DNA of 64,000 nucleotides, taken from positions 124,001 through 188,000 of the forward strand of contig JANYLQ010000029.1 of NCBI GenBank assembly GCA_025363755.1, given 5' to 3'. Below, in pieces: positions 17,128 through 26,770 of the stretch (its first letter is position 1; every line of letters starts with the position of its first letter). The position numbers were made by a program, and so were the translations under genes. This DNA comes from Hyphomicrobiales bacterium. Its GTDB lineage: Bacteria > Pseudomonadota > Alphaproteobacteria > Rhizobiales > Aestuariivirgaceae. A model generated the notes under the pieces. It saw only the letters and a list, made by a program, of their open reading frames with translations. It made no database searches and was not told the DNA's origin.

Positions 17128-17562
17128 ATGAAAATTGCGTTGGGTGCAGATAGCGCTGGGAAACCTTTGATCGATGTGATTGAGGCGCATTTGAAAGCAA
17201 GAGGGCAACATTACGTTGTGAATATGAGCCAGAGCGGGTTCTATGCCGACCTTTCTGCAAAAATTGCAGGTGCCGTTATTGATGGTTCGGTTGACCGCGC
17301 TATTTTATCTTGCGGCACAGGTATTGGTGTTTGTATTTCAGCAAATAAAATTCCGGGCATCCGCGCTGCGCTGACGCATGATACCTACTCGGCAGAACGG
17401 GCGGCAAAATCTAACAACGCCCAGATCATTACAATGGGTGCGCGGGTGATTGGGCCAGAACTGGCCAAGGCGATCGTCGATATGTTTTTAGCCAGTGAGT
17501 TTGATCCCAATGGAACATCAGCTGAAAATGTGGCGGCGATTAATCGCCTAGACCGAACTTAG
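17128..17562 (+). CDS. RpiB/LacAB-family sugar-phosphate isomerase, EryI-like
   Basis: 144-aa isomerase of the RpiB family. Cys62 in the conserved [14 protein letters not shown] segment corresponds to the catalytic Cys of RpiB. The His that sits in QHND of E. coli RpiB is replaced (Ser95 in KSNNAQ), while a His appears at residue 84 (THDTYSAE), a pattern I associate with the tetrose-phosphate (EryI/DerI) branch, not with ribose-5-phosphate isomerases. The N-terminus GADSAG replaces the usual D-H-A-G. It follows glpD by 14 bp with a good AGGAG, so it belongs to the glpR-glpD transcript. Its 3' end overlaps the convergent aldolase by 4 bp. Confidence 0.85.
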   Translation: MKIALGADSAGKPLIDVIEAHLKARGQHYVVNMSQSGFYADLSAKIAGAVIDGSVDRAILSCGTGIGVCISANKIPGIRAALTHDTYSAERAAKSNNAQIITMGARVIGPELAKAIVDMFLASEFDPNGTSAENVAAINRLDRT

Positions 17563-18218
17563 GTCCAAATACCGTAGCCGTCTTTCATGCGAAGGCGCAC
17601 GCGTTCAATTTCTTCGTCTGACAAGATGACAGGTTGGCCTATTTGAAGGGCTAGATAATATTGCTTGGCTATTGTTTCGAGCTCAATTGCCAGCCACATG
17701 GCTTTATCTAAACTCGCGCCAACGGCAATCATGCCATGCGTGCCCATGATGCAGCCTGAACGACCATCCAAGGCTTTTACCACATGGGCGGATAATTCCT
17801 TTGAACCGAACACTGCATATTCCGAACAGCGAATATTTGGCCCACCAAAAGCTGCTATCATGTAATGGCAAGCGGGGATTTCTTTACGCAGCATCGATAG
17901 CACAGTTGCATAGGTTGAATGCACATGAACGATGGCGTTTACATCTGGACGCGCTTCATAAATATCAAAATGAAAGCGCCACTCTGTCGAAGGTTTATAA
18001 GGGCCAGAATAATCGCCATATTTGCCACCGAAAGGCAGCAGCGCCAAATCATCGGGCATCATAGTTTCATAGGGGCGCGATGTTGGGGTAATCACAACGC
18101 CTTGATTGGTGCGCACACTGATGTTGCCGGATGTGCCTTGATTGAGGCCCGAACGATTTGATTCTTGGCACGCATCAATAATGGCCTGACGTGTTACTTT
18201 TGAGTTTTCTGCAATCAC
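17559..18218 (-). CDS. class II aldolase/adducin-family sugar-phosphate aldolase, FucA-like
   Basis: 219-aa Zn-dependent aldolase. Zn ligands H98 and H100 (HVHSTYA) and H161 (GTHGM) and the catalytic Glu79 (STEW) are in the places known from L-fuculose-phosphate aldolase. The chain ends with the aromatic DGYGIW tail typical for the family. Expected chemistry: cleavage of a ketose phosphate to dihydroxyacetone phosphate and an aldehyde, or a related decarboxylation. Stand-alone gene, convergent with the RpiB-like gene. The product would feed into the same triose pool as GlpD. Substrate not determined. Confidence 0.88.
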   Translation of the reverse strand: MIAENSKVTRQAIIDACQESNRSGLNQGTSGNISVRTNQGVVITPTSRPYETMMPDDLALLPFGGKYGDYSGPYKPSTEWRFHFDIYEARPDVNAIVHVHSTYATVLSMLRKEIPACHYMIAAFGGPNIRCSEYAVFGSKELSAHVVKALDGRSGCIMGTHGMIAVGASLDKAMWLAIELETIAKQYYLALQIGQPVILSDEEIERVRLRMKDGYGIWT

Positions 18219-18370
18219 TTTGTATCCCTTTCTGTGTATTGGCTTAAAGCGTTGGTGACGGGTGTGTCAAACAGTTTGGGTATAAAAAATCCGGTTATTC
18301 TTGTCTTGCCACGCAGGCGGTGCTTACATGCTCCAAATTAGAAACTAAAGCAGAGGAGAAAAATATAAAA

Positions 18371-19945
18371 ATGACTAATCTCAAATCACTTCTGGCGGGG
18401 GCCGCCGTTTTTGCATTAATGACCAGCGCAGCCTTTGCCGCGGGCACATGGAACCGGGGTGCGAATGGCGATGTGCAATCGCTCGACCCGCATAAAACCT
18501 CAACAATCGAAGAAGGCAACATTACTGGCGATTTGTTTACGGGGCTGGTTGCTGTTGATTCCTCGGGCAACACCATTCCGGGTGCAGCTGAAAGCTGGAC
18601 GGTTTCTGCCGATGGCAAAGTTTATACTTTTAAAATGCGCAAAGATGGAATGTGGTCTGACGGAACTCCCGTGACGGCTAAAGATTTCGTATTTTCAATC
18701 CGCCGTGTCGTCGACCCGGCAACAGCCTCAGAATACGCTTCTATGGCGTTTCCAATTTTAAATGCCGAACAAGCAAATGGTGGCAAGGCGAAGCTTGAAG
18801 ATGTTGGTGCTAAAGCGATTGACGATTTGACGCTTGAAATTACTTTAAAAGGCCCCACCCCTTATTTCCTTGAAATGCTCACACACCAAGCCATGTATGG
18901 CGTCTCCGAAGCGAATGTCAAAAAATTTGGTAATGATTTTGTGAAGGCTGGCAACCTGGTTTCCAATGGCGCCTTTATGCTCGCTGAAAATATTCCCGGT
19001 GATCACATCAAACTGGTGAAGAATCCAAAGTTCTTTGATGCTGCAAATGTTGCACTCGACACTGTGAATTACATCCCTACCGAAGATCGCGCTGCTGGCA
19101 TTAAACGTTTTCAGGCAGGCGAAGTAGACTCGATGAATGACATGCCGACCGAGCAATTGGCCGACCTTAAAGCAAAATTTGGTGACCAAATTCATCTGAC
19201 CCCAGAATTAGGGACTTACTACTACGTGTTCAAAGACAAGAAAGCGCCTTGGAATAATGTAAAGCTGCGCAATGCCATTTCCATGGTGATTGACCGCGAT
19301 CAGCTGGCCTCAAAAACGTGGCAGAATTCCATGATCCCGGCCTACTCCATGGTGCCCCCGGGCGTTAAGGGCTACACGCCGAGCATGATGAGTTACAGCA
19401 CAATGCCGCAACTCGACCGCGAAGACGCCGCCAAGAAAATTTTTGATGAACTCGGCATTTCACCGGCCAAACCGCAAAAATTGGAAATTCGCTACAACAC
19501 TTCTGAAAACCACAAGAACACCGCTGTGGCGATTCAAGAAATGCTGAAGCCTTGGGGCTTTGATGTTTCGTTGATCAACACCGATGGTAAAACCCATTAT
19601 AGCTATCTTGAACAGCATGGTGATTTTGACGTGGCGCGGGCAGGTTGGATTGCAGATTTTAAAGATCCTGTAACCTTCCTAAACCTTGCCCACACAGGTG
19701 ATGGCAATAATTACGCAGAATACAGCAACAAAGATTACGACGCGTTGTTGGACAAAGCTGCCGTTGAAGCTGATCCAGCTGCGCGCATGAAATTGCTTCA
19801 AGAAGCAGAAGTGATTTTCATGCGAGACATTCCACTTTTGCCACTGCTCTATTATGGCAACCATAATGTGGTTTCATCGAAGCTTCATGGCTTCGTCGAC
19901 AATGTTATGGATAAGCACCCATCACGTTTTGTTAGCAAAGACTAA
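18371..19945 (+). CDS. peptide-type ABC transporter substrate-binding protein, OppA-like
   Basis: 524-aa periplasmic binding protein of family 5 (SBP_bac_5). Signal peptide MTNLKSLLAGAAVFALMTSAAFAAG. The family signature region (AESWTVSADGKVYTFKMRKDGMWSDGTPVTAKDF, around residues 72-105) is clear. Start 18371 has GAGGAG about 12 bp upstream; an earlier in-frame start at 18320 is not supported by a ribosome site and breaks the signal peptide. First gene of oppA-B-C-DF; a hairpin separates it from oppB. Oligopeptides are the likely cargo. Confidence 0.92.
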   Translation: MTNLKSLLAGAAVFALMTSAAFAAGTWNRGANGDVQSLDPHKTSTIEEGNITGDLFTGLVAVDSSGNTIPGAAESWTVSADGKVYTFKMRKDGMWSDGTPVTAKDFVFSIRRVVDPATASEYASMAFPILNAEQANGGKAKLEDVGAKAIDDLTLEITLKGPTPYFLEMLTHQAMYGVSEANVKKFGNDFVKAGNLVSNGAFMLAENIPGDHIKLVKNPKFFDAANVALDTVNYIPTEDRAAGIKRFQAGEVDSMNDMPTEQLADLKAKFGDQIHLTPELGTYYYVFKDKKAPWNNVKLRNAISMVIDRDQLASKTWQNSMIPAYSMVPPGVKGYTPSMMSYSTMPQLDREDAAKKIFDELGISPAKPQKLEIRYNTSENHKNTAVAIQEMLKPWGFDVSLINTDGKTHYSYLEQHGDFDVARAGWIADFKDPVTFLNLAHTGDGNNYAEYSNKDYDALLDKAAVEADPAARMKLLQEAEVIFMRDIPLLPLLYYGNHNVVSSKLHGFVDNVMDKHPSRFVSKD

Positions 19946-19958
19946 TCACTGAACTCTA

Positions 19959-19992
19959 GGCCCGTTTGCAATTTATGCAGGCGGGCCTTTTT
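19959..19992 (+). terminator. attenuator-like hairpin between oppA- and oppB-like genes
   Basis: GGCCCG (19959-19964) pairs with CGGGCC (19982-19987); an inner TGCA/TGCA pair lengthens the stem. TTTTTA follows at once. The position between the binding protein and the permeases suggests partial termination and relative overproduction of the binding protein. Confidence 0.75.
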
Positions 19993-20006
19993 ACAGGTGA
20001 AAGCCT

Positions 20007-20930
20007 ATGCTGCGATATGTGTTCCGGCGGTTGCTGACGGCAATCCCCACGTTGTTTCTCATCATTACAATCTCATTTTTCCTGATGCATATCGCACCGG
20101 GTGGCCCGTTCAATATGGAACGCGGCATTCCGCCCGAGATCAAGGCCAATATTGAGCGCGTGTTCCATTTGGATGAACCCGTGTGGATGCAGTATTTCCG
20201 CTATCTCGGAAATCTGGCGCATGGCGATCTGGGGCCGAGCTATATTCTGATTAATTTTTCCGTGGCCGAATTATTTGCCCAGAGCCTGCCGGTGTCCATT
20301 CGCATCGGCTCTTGGGCCATGTTGCTGTCACTTGTGGTTGGTTCTGCCATGGGCGTTCTTGCTGCTTTGCGGCACAACAAGTTTATTGATTTCTTCATCG
20401 TCACGTTGGCCACAGGTGGATCAACCTTGCCGACCTTCGTGACCGCGCCCCTCATTCAACTCATCTTTGGTCTTACACTGCATTGGATTTGGATTGGCGG
20501 TTGGCATGATGGGGAGTTGTCTGCTGCCATCGGGCCAATCGTAACATTGGCATTACCTCAGCTGGCGACCGTGGCGCGGCTTATGCGCGGGTCGATGATT
20601 GAAGCTTTGAATGGCCATCACATTCGCACTGCGCGCGCCATGGGGCTTTCGGATTTTTCGGTTGTGGTAAAGCACGCCATGCGCGGCGCATTGTTGCCTA
20701 TCGTTTCTTATGCTGGCCCTGCTGCTGCGGGTCTTGTCACCGGCTCCATCATAGTCGAAACCATATTTCAAATCCCCGGTGTGGGTCGCGCGTTTATCGA
20801 TGGTGCGCTCAATCGCGATTATACTTTGGTGATGGGCACAGTGATTTTGATTGCCATTTTTACGATTCTTTTCAATTTCTTATCCGATCTTCTTTATGCT
20901 TTGGTTGATCCGCGGGTGCGTTATGACTGA
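20007..20930 (+). CDS. peptide ABC transporter permease, OppB-like
   Basis: 307-aa inner-membrane permease with the OppB/DppB pattern: an N-terminal helix (YVFRRLLTAIPTLFLIITISFF) followed by HIAPGGPF and a C-terminal EAA-type loop with GLSDFSVVVKHAMRGALLP. Start 20007 is preceded by AGGTGAA. Overlaps the next permease gene by 8 bp. Confidence 0.92.
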   Translation: MLRYVFRRLLTAIPTLFLIITISFFLMHIAPGGPFNMERGIPPEIKANIERVFHLDEPVWMQYFRYLGNLAHGDLGPSYILINFSVAELFAQSLPVSIRIGSWAMLLSLVVGSAMGVLAALRHNKFIDFFIVTLATGGSTLPTFVTAPLIQLIFGLTLHWIWIGGWHDGELSAAIGPIVTLALPQLATVARLMRGSMIEALNGHHIRTARAMGLSDFSVVVKHAMRGALLPIVSYAGPAAAGLVTGSIIVETIFQIPGVGRAFIDGALNRDYTLVMGTVILIAIFTILFNFLSDLLYALVDPRVRYD

Positions 20931-22032
20931 TGTTGTTGCGATGAAAGGTCGCTCACTTTGGATCGATGCATGGAACCGCTTAAAGGCCAACCGCGCGGCG
21001 ATCATCAGTGCCATCTATTTGTGTTTCATTGTGCTGCTGACAATCATCGGCCCCAATTTGACAGGCCATGAATTCACCACACAATATCCAAGCTATGTGC
21101 GTGTGCCACCCAGCATTGAGCCATATCCAAAGGCTGATAAGCTTGATCAAGAGATCAAAGAGATTATCACGCGTGCTCATCTCACTTTGAAAGAGTGGAA
21201 GCAGGAGGGTGGGCGCTTTTTGGTGACTGTTACGTCTACCAAACCGATTGATGATCGTGTGACGCGGTATCTTGATCGATCAGACTCATTCAAAGACGGC
21301 AAGGTGGAAAGCAAATCTACTGATGGCATGGAGATGACGTTAAGCGCTTCGGTGCAACATCTCTATTTCTTCTTCGGCACAGATATCAGCGGTCGCGATC
21401 TTCTCACCCGCACATTGATGGCAGGACGCGTGTCACTTTTGGTTGGGCTCCTTGCAGGTATGGTCGCTGTGACTATCGGTGTTCTTTATGGTTCGGTATC
21501 GGGTTTTCTCGGCGGCAAGACTGATGAATTTATGATGCGCATTGTTGATATTCTCTATGCGCTTCCATTCACATTCTTTGTGATCATGCTTGTGGTATTT
21601 TTCGGTCGTAACTTCATGCTGATGTTTTTGGCTATTGGTGCGGTGTTGTGGCTTGATATGGCGCGTATTGTGCGCGGGCAAACGCTCTCTTTGAAACGCC
21701 AAGAATATGTGCAGGCTGCTGAAGCGATGGGGGTTAACAGCTGGGGCATCCTGATGCGCCACATCATTCCCAATATGTTGGGGCCAATTATCATTTACGT
21801 CACTTTGTTGGTGCCGCAAGTGATCATTCTCGAAAGCTTCCTCTCTTATCTGGGCCTCGGCGTTCAAGAGCCAATGTCGAGTTGGGGTGTTCAGATTTCA
21901 CAAGGCTCGCGCAATATGGAGGGGGCAAGCTATCTGCTCATTATCCCCGCGCTGTTTTTGACGAGCACTTTATTTGCACTCAACTTTATCGGCGATGGTC
22001 TGCGCGATGCGCTGGACCCAAAGGATCGCTGA
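20923..22032 (+). CDS. peptide ABC transporter permease, OppC-like
   Basis: 369-aa permease. The ATG at 20923 overlaps the oppB stop by 8 bp (ATGACTGA) and gives the normal N-terminal OppC domain (LWIDAWNRLKANRAAI). A long periplasmic loop of about 110 residues follows the first helix, then HLYFFFGTDISGRDLLTRTL, typical of OppC, and an EAA loop near EAMGVNSWGILMRHIIPN. A start at 20851 would lie deep inside oppB and is rejected. Confidence 0.92.
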   Translation: MTDVVAMKGRSLWIDAWNRLKANRAAIISAIYLCFIVLLTIIGPNLTGHEFTTQYPSYVRVPPSIEPYPKADKLDQEIKEIITRAHLTLKEWKQEGGRFLVTVTSTKPIDDRVTRYLDRSDSFKDGKVESKSTDGMEMTLSASVQHLYFFFGTDISGRDLLTRTLMAGRVSLLVGLLAGMVAVTIGVLYGSVSGFLGGKTDEFMMRIVDILYALPFTFFVIMLVVFFGRNFMLMFLAIGAVLWLDMARIVRGQTLSLKRQEYVQAAEAMGVNSWGILMRHIIPNMLGPIIIYVTLLVPQVIILESFLSYLGLGVQEPMSSWGVQISQGSRNMEGASYLLIIPALFLTSTLFALNFIGDGLRDALDPKDR

Positions 22033-22033
22033 T

Positions 22034-23623
22034 ATGAAACCTGTGCTTGAACTTAAAAATGTAAAAGTGAGTTTCGATACGCTGGACGGAAATGTTGCCG
22101 CCGTTAAGGGCGCTAACATTATTGTAAGAGCGGGAGAAACCATTGCCATCGTCGGTGAGTCTGGTTCCGGCAAAAGCCAGTTGATGATGGGTGCTATGGG
22201 GTTGCTCGCAGCCAACGGTAAAGCGGAAGGCAAGGCACTGTTTGGCGATCAGAACCTCATCGGCATGAGCAAAGTTCAGCTTAACAGTATTCGCGGTTCA
22301 AAGATCACCATGATCTTTCAGGAGCCAATGACTTCGTTGGATCCGCTTTATACCATTGGCAACCAGCTGATCGAGCCTATCAAACGCCATTCTCATCTTG
22401 ATCATACTGCCGCCCGAATGCGCGCGCTTGAAATGCTGGAGTTCGTAAAGATCAAAGAACCAGAACGGCGGTTGCGTTCATATCCCCATGAAATGTCCGG
22501 CGGGCAGCGCCAACGCGTGATGATCGCTATGGCACTCGCCAACAATCCAGAATTGCTCATTGCCGATGAACCGACGACTGCACTCGATGTGACGGTTCAA
22601 GCGGAAATCCTCGAACTCATGGCCAGCTTGCAAAAGAAAATGGGCATGGCGATGATTTTTATCACCCATGACCTTGGCATCGTGAAGCGCATCGCCAACC
22701 GGGTTTATGTGATGCGCAAAGGTGAAGTTGTTGAAGAAGGTGACACCAAAACTGTTTTCGCAAAACCTAAACATGAATATACTAAGGCGCTGCTCGACGC
22801 TGAGCCATCAGGGCGCAAATCTCCGACTTCACCAAAAGCTCCGATCGTTTTGAGCGGGTCTAATGTGCGCGTCACGTTCAATATCGGCGGAGGCTTTCTG
22901 GGGTCACCAGTAATCCAACTGAAAGCAGTCGACGGCGTTTCGCTGGTTTTAAAGCAAGGCCAGACGATTGGCATTGTGGGAGAATCAGGCTCTGGCAAAT
23001 CGACATTGGCGCGGGCCTTGTTGCGCTTGTTGCCAAGCCAAGGGGCTATCAACTTTGAAGGCCAGTCGATCACTGGTTTGGATAAAACGCAAATGCGACC
23101 GTTGCGCAAACAGGCACAAATTGTTTTTCAGGATCCCTTTGGCTCGCTTTCCCCGCGCATGACAGTTGGCCAGATTATCACCGAGGGTCTCATCGTGCAT
23201 GAACCTGCGATGACCAAAGCCGCACGAGATTTGCGTGCCATTCAAGCTTTGGAAGAAGTGCAGATCGATCCGGCTTTACGTAATAGATACCCCCATGAAT
23301 TTTCGGGCGGGCAACGACAACGCATCGCGATTGCGCGCGCCATTATCTTGAAACCAAAGTTGATAGTGCTCGATGAGCCAACATCGGCGCTAGACCGCCA
23401 AGTACAAAAGCAAATTGTTGACCTATTGCGCGATTTGCAAAAAGCAAATGACCTTTCATATCTCTTTATCAGCCATGATCTTGCGGTGGTGCGAGCCATG
23501 GCCGATTACGTTATTGTGATGAAAGATGGCGCGATGGTCGAGCAAGGCAGTGTTGACGATATTATGGATCACCCGCGCGAACAATATACGCGTAATTTGA
23601 TGGCAGCGGCTTTTAGCAATTGA
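22034..23623 (+). CDS. peptide ABC transporter ATPase, fused OppD-OppF
   Basis: 529-aa tandem ATPase. The first half has Walker A GESGSGKS (41-48), MSGGQRQR and ADEPTTALD; the second half has GESGSGKS near residue 315, FSGGQRQR and LDEPTSALD. Both halves therefore carry complete motifs. Fused ATPases of this type are common in alphaproteobacterial peptide and Yej-type importers. Starts 1 bp after the oppC stop. The last gene of the operon; a strong symmetric hairpin follows at 23627. Confidence 0.93.
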   Translation: MKPVLELKNVKVSFDTLDGNVAAVKGANIIVRAGETIAIVGESGSGKSQLMMGAMGLLAANGKAEGKALFGDQNLIGMSKVQLNSIRGSKITMIFQEPMTSLDPLYTIGNQLIEPIKRHSHLDHTAARMRALEMLEFVKIKEPERRLRSYPHEMSGGQRQRVMIAMALANNPELLIADEPTTALDVTVQAEILELMASLQKKMGMAMIFITHDLGIVKRIANRVYVMRKGEVVEEGDTKTVFAKPKHEYTKALLDAEPSGRKSPTSPKAPIVLSGSNVRVTFNIGGGFLGSPVIQLKAVDGVSLVLKQGQTIGIVGESGSGKSTLARALLRLLPSQGAINFEGQSITGLDKTQMRPLRKQAQIVFQDPFGSLSPRMTVGQIITEGLIVHEPAMTKAARDLRAIQALEEVQIDPALRNRYPHEFSGGQRQRIAIARAIILKPKLIVLDEPTSALDRQVQKQIVDLLRDLQKANDLSYLFISHDLAVVRAMADYVIVMKDGAMVEQGSVDDIMDHPREQYTRNLMAAAFSN

Positions 23624-23626
23624 AAC

Positions 23627-23655
23627 CATTCTTCCCCTAATGCAGGGGAAGAATG
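23627..23655. terminator. bidirectional terminator between oppDF and coxE
   Basis: Perfect 12-bp arms CATTCTTCCCCT (23627-23638) and AGGGGAAGAATG (23644-23655) lie between two convergent stop codons 40 bp apart. No long U-tract is present in either direction. Confidence 0.75.
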
Positions 23656-23663
23656 AAACTGCG

Positions 23664-24899
23664 CTAGCCAACAACAAGCCATTTCTTCGGATCATGTTGT
23701 GATCTATCAACCGACACAAGCGACTGCGCCAAATCCGCCAGGCTGTCCAAACTATGAACCGGACGAAACTCATCCACATATGGCATCATGGCGCGGATGC
23801 CCTCGGCTTTGGCTTGGAATTTATCGAAGCGCAGAAGCGGGTTGAGCCAGATGATGCGTTTTGCTGAGCGTCGCAGGCGCTGCATTTCTTCTTTAAGATG
23901 CATCACGTCTTCGCGGTCCAACCCGTCAGTCATGATCAATACATGCGCGCCTGAGCCCAACATACGTCTGGCCCATTTGAAATTAAACTCATGCAGCGTG
24001 GTGCCAATCCGGGTGCCGCCGCTCCAATCTTTAACGTTTGCGGAAACCCGTGCGATGGCTTCATCCACATCCCGGCGTTTCAAATCACGCGTCACATTCG
24101 TAAGGCGCGTTCCGAAAAGGAATACGCTGACACGTTGGCGATCATTGCTGAGGGCATGGAGAAATTGCAAAAACATGCGGCTGTAATTTGAGCATGATCC
24201 AGAGATATCGCAGAGCACAACAAGTGGTGGCTCACGCCATTTGTTTTTCTTATGTGCCAGTTTAATCATTTGCCCGCCTGAACGCAGAGAGTCGCGCATA
24301 GTACGGCGCATGTCGACGCGGTTGCCAGTATATGCCACTTCAAAGCGGCGGGTTTTGATTTCGGCACGGTGCATCGTCATCCGAGCAATGGCGGCTTTGG
24401 CTTCGGACTGTTCGGCCACAGTCATCTGTTCAAAGTCTTTGGCCCGCAGCACTTCATCTGATGAGGCGGTAAAAGTTGCGTCAATTTCCAGCACATCATT
24501 TTTCTGCTTCGGAACGTTGATCGTTTGCTCTTTGTCAAACATCGCTTCGGCCAAACGGCGATAGCTGGGTGGTTTTTTTTTGTCGTCAGCTTTACGGGCT
24601 ATTTGTTGATACATAAGTTGCATCAACTGCTCGAGCATTTTGGGCTTTTTCCAAAATACGTGGAAGGCCTGTTCAAAAATTTCATTATGTTCGCGTTTCT
24701 TCACGAAAATCGCATTCAGCATCCAATAGAAATCCTGGCGTTCGCGCAGCGCGCCCGCCTGTGCCGCATCGAGCGCATCGAGCACAGCACTTGGCCCAAT
24801 CGGCAATCCGGCTTCACGCAAGATACGCGCAAAATGCATAATATTTTCGGCGAGCTTGCCTGAGGGCACGGGTTTGTTTTGATTGGCGGCTTCTAGCAT
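23664..24899 (-). CDS. coxE: VWA-domain protein CoxE
   Basis: 411-aa protein with a C-terminal von Willebrand A domain. The metal-binding DISGS is at residues 231-235 and a later MTDG provides the rest of the MIDAS site. The N-terminal half is helical and charged. CoxE proteins act with the AAA ATPase CoxD in maturation of the Cu/Mo site of CO dehydrogenase in form I systems; here it accompanies a form II enzyme, so the maturation role is inferred. Start overlaps the coxD stop (TGATG). Confidence 0.9.
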   Translation of the reverse strand: MLEAANQNKPVPSGKLAENIMHFARILREAGLPIGPSAVLDALDAAQAGALRERQDFYWMLNAIFVKKREHNEIFEQAFHVFWKKPKMLEQLMQLMYQQIARKADDKKKPPSYRRLAEAMFDKEQTINVPKQKNDVLEIDATFTASSDEVLRAKDFEQMTVAEQSEAKAAIARMTMHRAEIKTRRFEVAYTGNRVDMRRTMRDSLRSGGQMIKLAHKKNKWREPPLVVLCDISGSCSNYSRMFLQFLHALSNDRQRVSVFLFGTRLTNVTRDLKRRDVDEAIARVSANVKDWSGGTRIGTTLHEFNFKWARRMLGSGAHVLIMTDGLDREDVMHLKEEMQRLRRSAKRIIWLNPLLRFDKFQAKAEGIRAMMPYVDEFRPVHSLDSLADLAQSLVSVDRSQHDPKKWLVVG

Positions 24900-25816
24900 C
24901 AGCCTTGCTTCATATGGCGGATGTCATCTTTGACTTGATCAAGAATCCGTTTGGCGTCGGAGCCTTCCATACGCGAAATATCGTCTTGATATTTGAGCAA
25001 CACACCAAGCGTATCATTGACCATTTGTGGATCGAGCGACACGCAATCAAGTTCATGAAGGGCCGTCACCCAATCGAGCGTTTCGGCAACGCCTGGCACT
25101 TTATAAATATCGCCTTTACGTAGAGCTTGTACAAACGCCACGACTTCCTTGGCCAGCGCGTCCGAGGCATTGGGCCTGCGGGCTTTGATGATGGCCAGTT
25201 CGCGCGCTGCATCGGGGTATCCTACCCAGTGATATAGGCACCGGCGCTTTAATGCGTCATGCACTTCACGCGTGCGGTTAGAGGTGATGATGACGATGGG
25301 CGGAGTTGCGGCTTTGATTACGCCAAGCTCAGGAATGGTGATCTGATAGTCGGAGAGTACTTCTAGCAGAAAAGCTTCGAAGGCTTCATCGGTGCGGTCC
25401 AGCTCATCGATCAGTAAGACAGGCGCTTGACCACCCTCGCTTTCGAGTGCTTGGAGGAGTGGGCGGCGGATAAGGAATCGTTCAGCAAAGACTGAATTGC
25501 TAAGGCGGTCACGGTCCACCTGCCCTGCCGCTTCTGCCAATCTGATTTCGATCATTTGAGCGGCATAGTTCCACTCATAGACGGCGGAATTAACATCAAG
25601 GCCTTCATAACATTGCAGGCGGATGAGTTTGCGGCCTAACGATGTTGCCAGAACCTTCGCAATTTCAGTTTTGCCAACACCTGCTTCGCCTTCGAGAAAA
25701 AGTGGGCGGCCCATTTTGAGTGTTAGAAAAACCACAGTCGCGAGATCACGACCAGCGACATAACCCGTGGATTTCAGGAGATCGACTGTGGCATCGATGG
25801 ATTGGGGAAGGTTCAT
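24899..25816 (-). CDS. coxD: MoxR-type AAA+ ATPase CoxD
   Basis: 305-aa MoxR-family ATPase. Walker A GEAGVGKT is at 43-50, Walker B LLIDELD in the middle, and a sensor 1 region TSN (IVIITSNRTRE) follows. Together with CoxE it probably remodels or loads the molybdenum enzyme. A REP-like element and a second hairpin lie between coxM and this gene, so coxDE may be expressed less than, or separately from, coxSLM. Ribosome site before 25816 is weak. Confidence 0.92.
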   Translation of the reverse strand: MNLPQSIDATVDLLKSTGYVAGRDLATVVFLTLKMGRPLFLEGEAGVGKTEIAKVLATSLGRKLIRLQCYEGLDVNSAVYEWNYAAQMIEIRLAEAAGQVDRDRLSNSVFAERFLIRRPLLQALESEGGQAPVLLIDELDRTDEAFEAFLLEVLSDYQITIPELGVIKAATPPIVIITSNRTREVHDALKRRCLYHWVGYPDAARELAIIKARRPNASDALAKEVVAFVQALRKGDIYKVPGVAETLDWVTALHELDCVSLDPQMVNDTLGVLLKYQDDISRMEGSDAKRILDQVKDDIRHMKQG

Positions 25817-25835
25817 GACGTGTTTTACTTTTCTT

Positions 25836-25906
25836 CCGTCATTCCCGCGAAGGCAGGAATCTCTGTTGTTCCCAAACGCAGACGCCCGCCTGCGCGGGCA
25901 TGACGG
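25836..25906. repeat. REP-like two-hairpin intergenic element, copy 3
   Basis: CCGTCATTCCCGCGAAGGCAGG on the left and CGCCCGCCTGCGCGGGCATGACGG on the right; stems are somewhat degenerate compared with the other copies. It lies in the coxM-coxD gap of an otherwise tight operon. Confidence 0.75.
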
Positions 25907-25918
25907 GTGTTGGGTGGT

Positions 25919-25946
25919 GCTCCCCCAAATTTCAGTTTGGAGGAGC
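25919..25946. other. hairpin after the coxM stop codon
   Basis: GCTCCCCCAAA (25919-25929) pairs with TTTGGAGGAGC (25936-25946) with one G-T pair. There is no U-tract on the minus strand. It may stabilise the 3' end of a coxSLM message or, with the adjacent REP copy, separate coxSLM from coxDE. Confidence 0.5.
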
Positions 25947-25954
25947 GCTATTTT

Positions 25955-26752
25955 CTACTTCGCCGCAGCTACGGCTCTTCCAGCCAGCACACTCACCAAA
26001 TGAGCGCGGTAGGCTGCTGTGGCGTGCATGTCAGACATTAAGCCTTTGGCTGCGATTTTCACAGAGGATGCAGATTTGGCGGAGAAGTCTTTGGCCAAAG
26101 CCGCCTCAATATCGGTGGCGCGGAAGGCCGATGCGGCAGCTCCGGTGACGCCAACGCGCACTTTGCCTTTAGCGTCTTGGGATAAAAAGACACCTGTTAA
26201 AGCATAGCGCGAAGCAGGGTTGGGGAACTTCTGGTGGGCGGATTTTTTCGGGATTGGGAAATGCACCGCAGTGATAATTTCACCAGCTTTGAGCGCTGTC
26301 TCAAACATGCCAGTAAAAAATTTATCAGCTTCGATCTTGCGCTTGTTGGTTTCTATTGTGGCACCCAAACCTAAGCATGCTGATGGATAATCAGCTGCTG
26401 GATCTGCATTGGCGATGGAGCCACCAATTGTGCCTTTATGGCGCACATGAACGCCACCAATTTTTCCGGCCATTTCTGCAAGGGCTGGAATGGCTTTCTT
26501 TATTTCTTTTGAGGTGGCCACTTCCATGTGGGTGGTGCCAGCTTTGATGGTGACCATGGTTTTGGAAAGCTTGATTCCACCGAAGTTCTTGATCGCCGTC
26601 AGATCAATAATATCAGTGGGTGAGGCAAGGCCTTGTTTCATGGTGGGCAGAAGGGTGTGGCCGCCGCCCATATATTTGCCGTCCTTGGATTTTTTGAGCA
26701 TGGCCGCAGCCGCAAGAACTGTGGCTGGGCGATGATAATTGAAATTTTCCAT
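25955..26752 (-). CDS. coxM: CO-dehydrogenase-like medium (FAD) subunit CoxM
   Basis: 265-aa FAD-binding subunit of a molybdenum hydroxylase. The two FAD motifs are present: GGGHTLLP (residues 29-36) and TIGGSIANADPAADYP. Length is close to the usual 270-290 aa. It transfers electrons from the Fe-S subunit to the acceptor. It is placed last in the S-L-M order, 18 bp after coxL, an order seen in form II clusters. Confidence 0.93.
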   Translation of the reverse strand: MENFNYHRPATVLAAAAMLKKSKDGKYMGGGHTLLPTMKQGLASPTDIIDLTAIKNFGGIKLSKTMVTIKAGTTHMEVATSKEIKKAIPALAEMAGKIGGVHVRHKGTIGGSIANADPAADYPSACLGLGATIETNKRKIEADKFFTGMFETALKAGEIITAVHFPIPKKSAHQKFPNPASRYALTGVFLSQDAKGKVRVGVTGAAASAFRATDIEAALAKDFSAKSASSVKIAAKGLMSDMHATAAYRAHLVSVLAGRAVAAAK

Positions 26753-26770
26753 TATTCTTTTCTCCCAGTT

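Noticed and set aside
23788-24863. Plus-strand open frames across coxE
   Set aside because: Shadows of the coxE reading frame; composition is Arg- and Ser-rich with no domain pattern.
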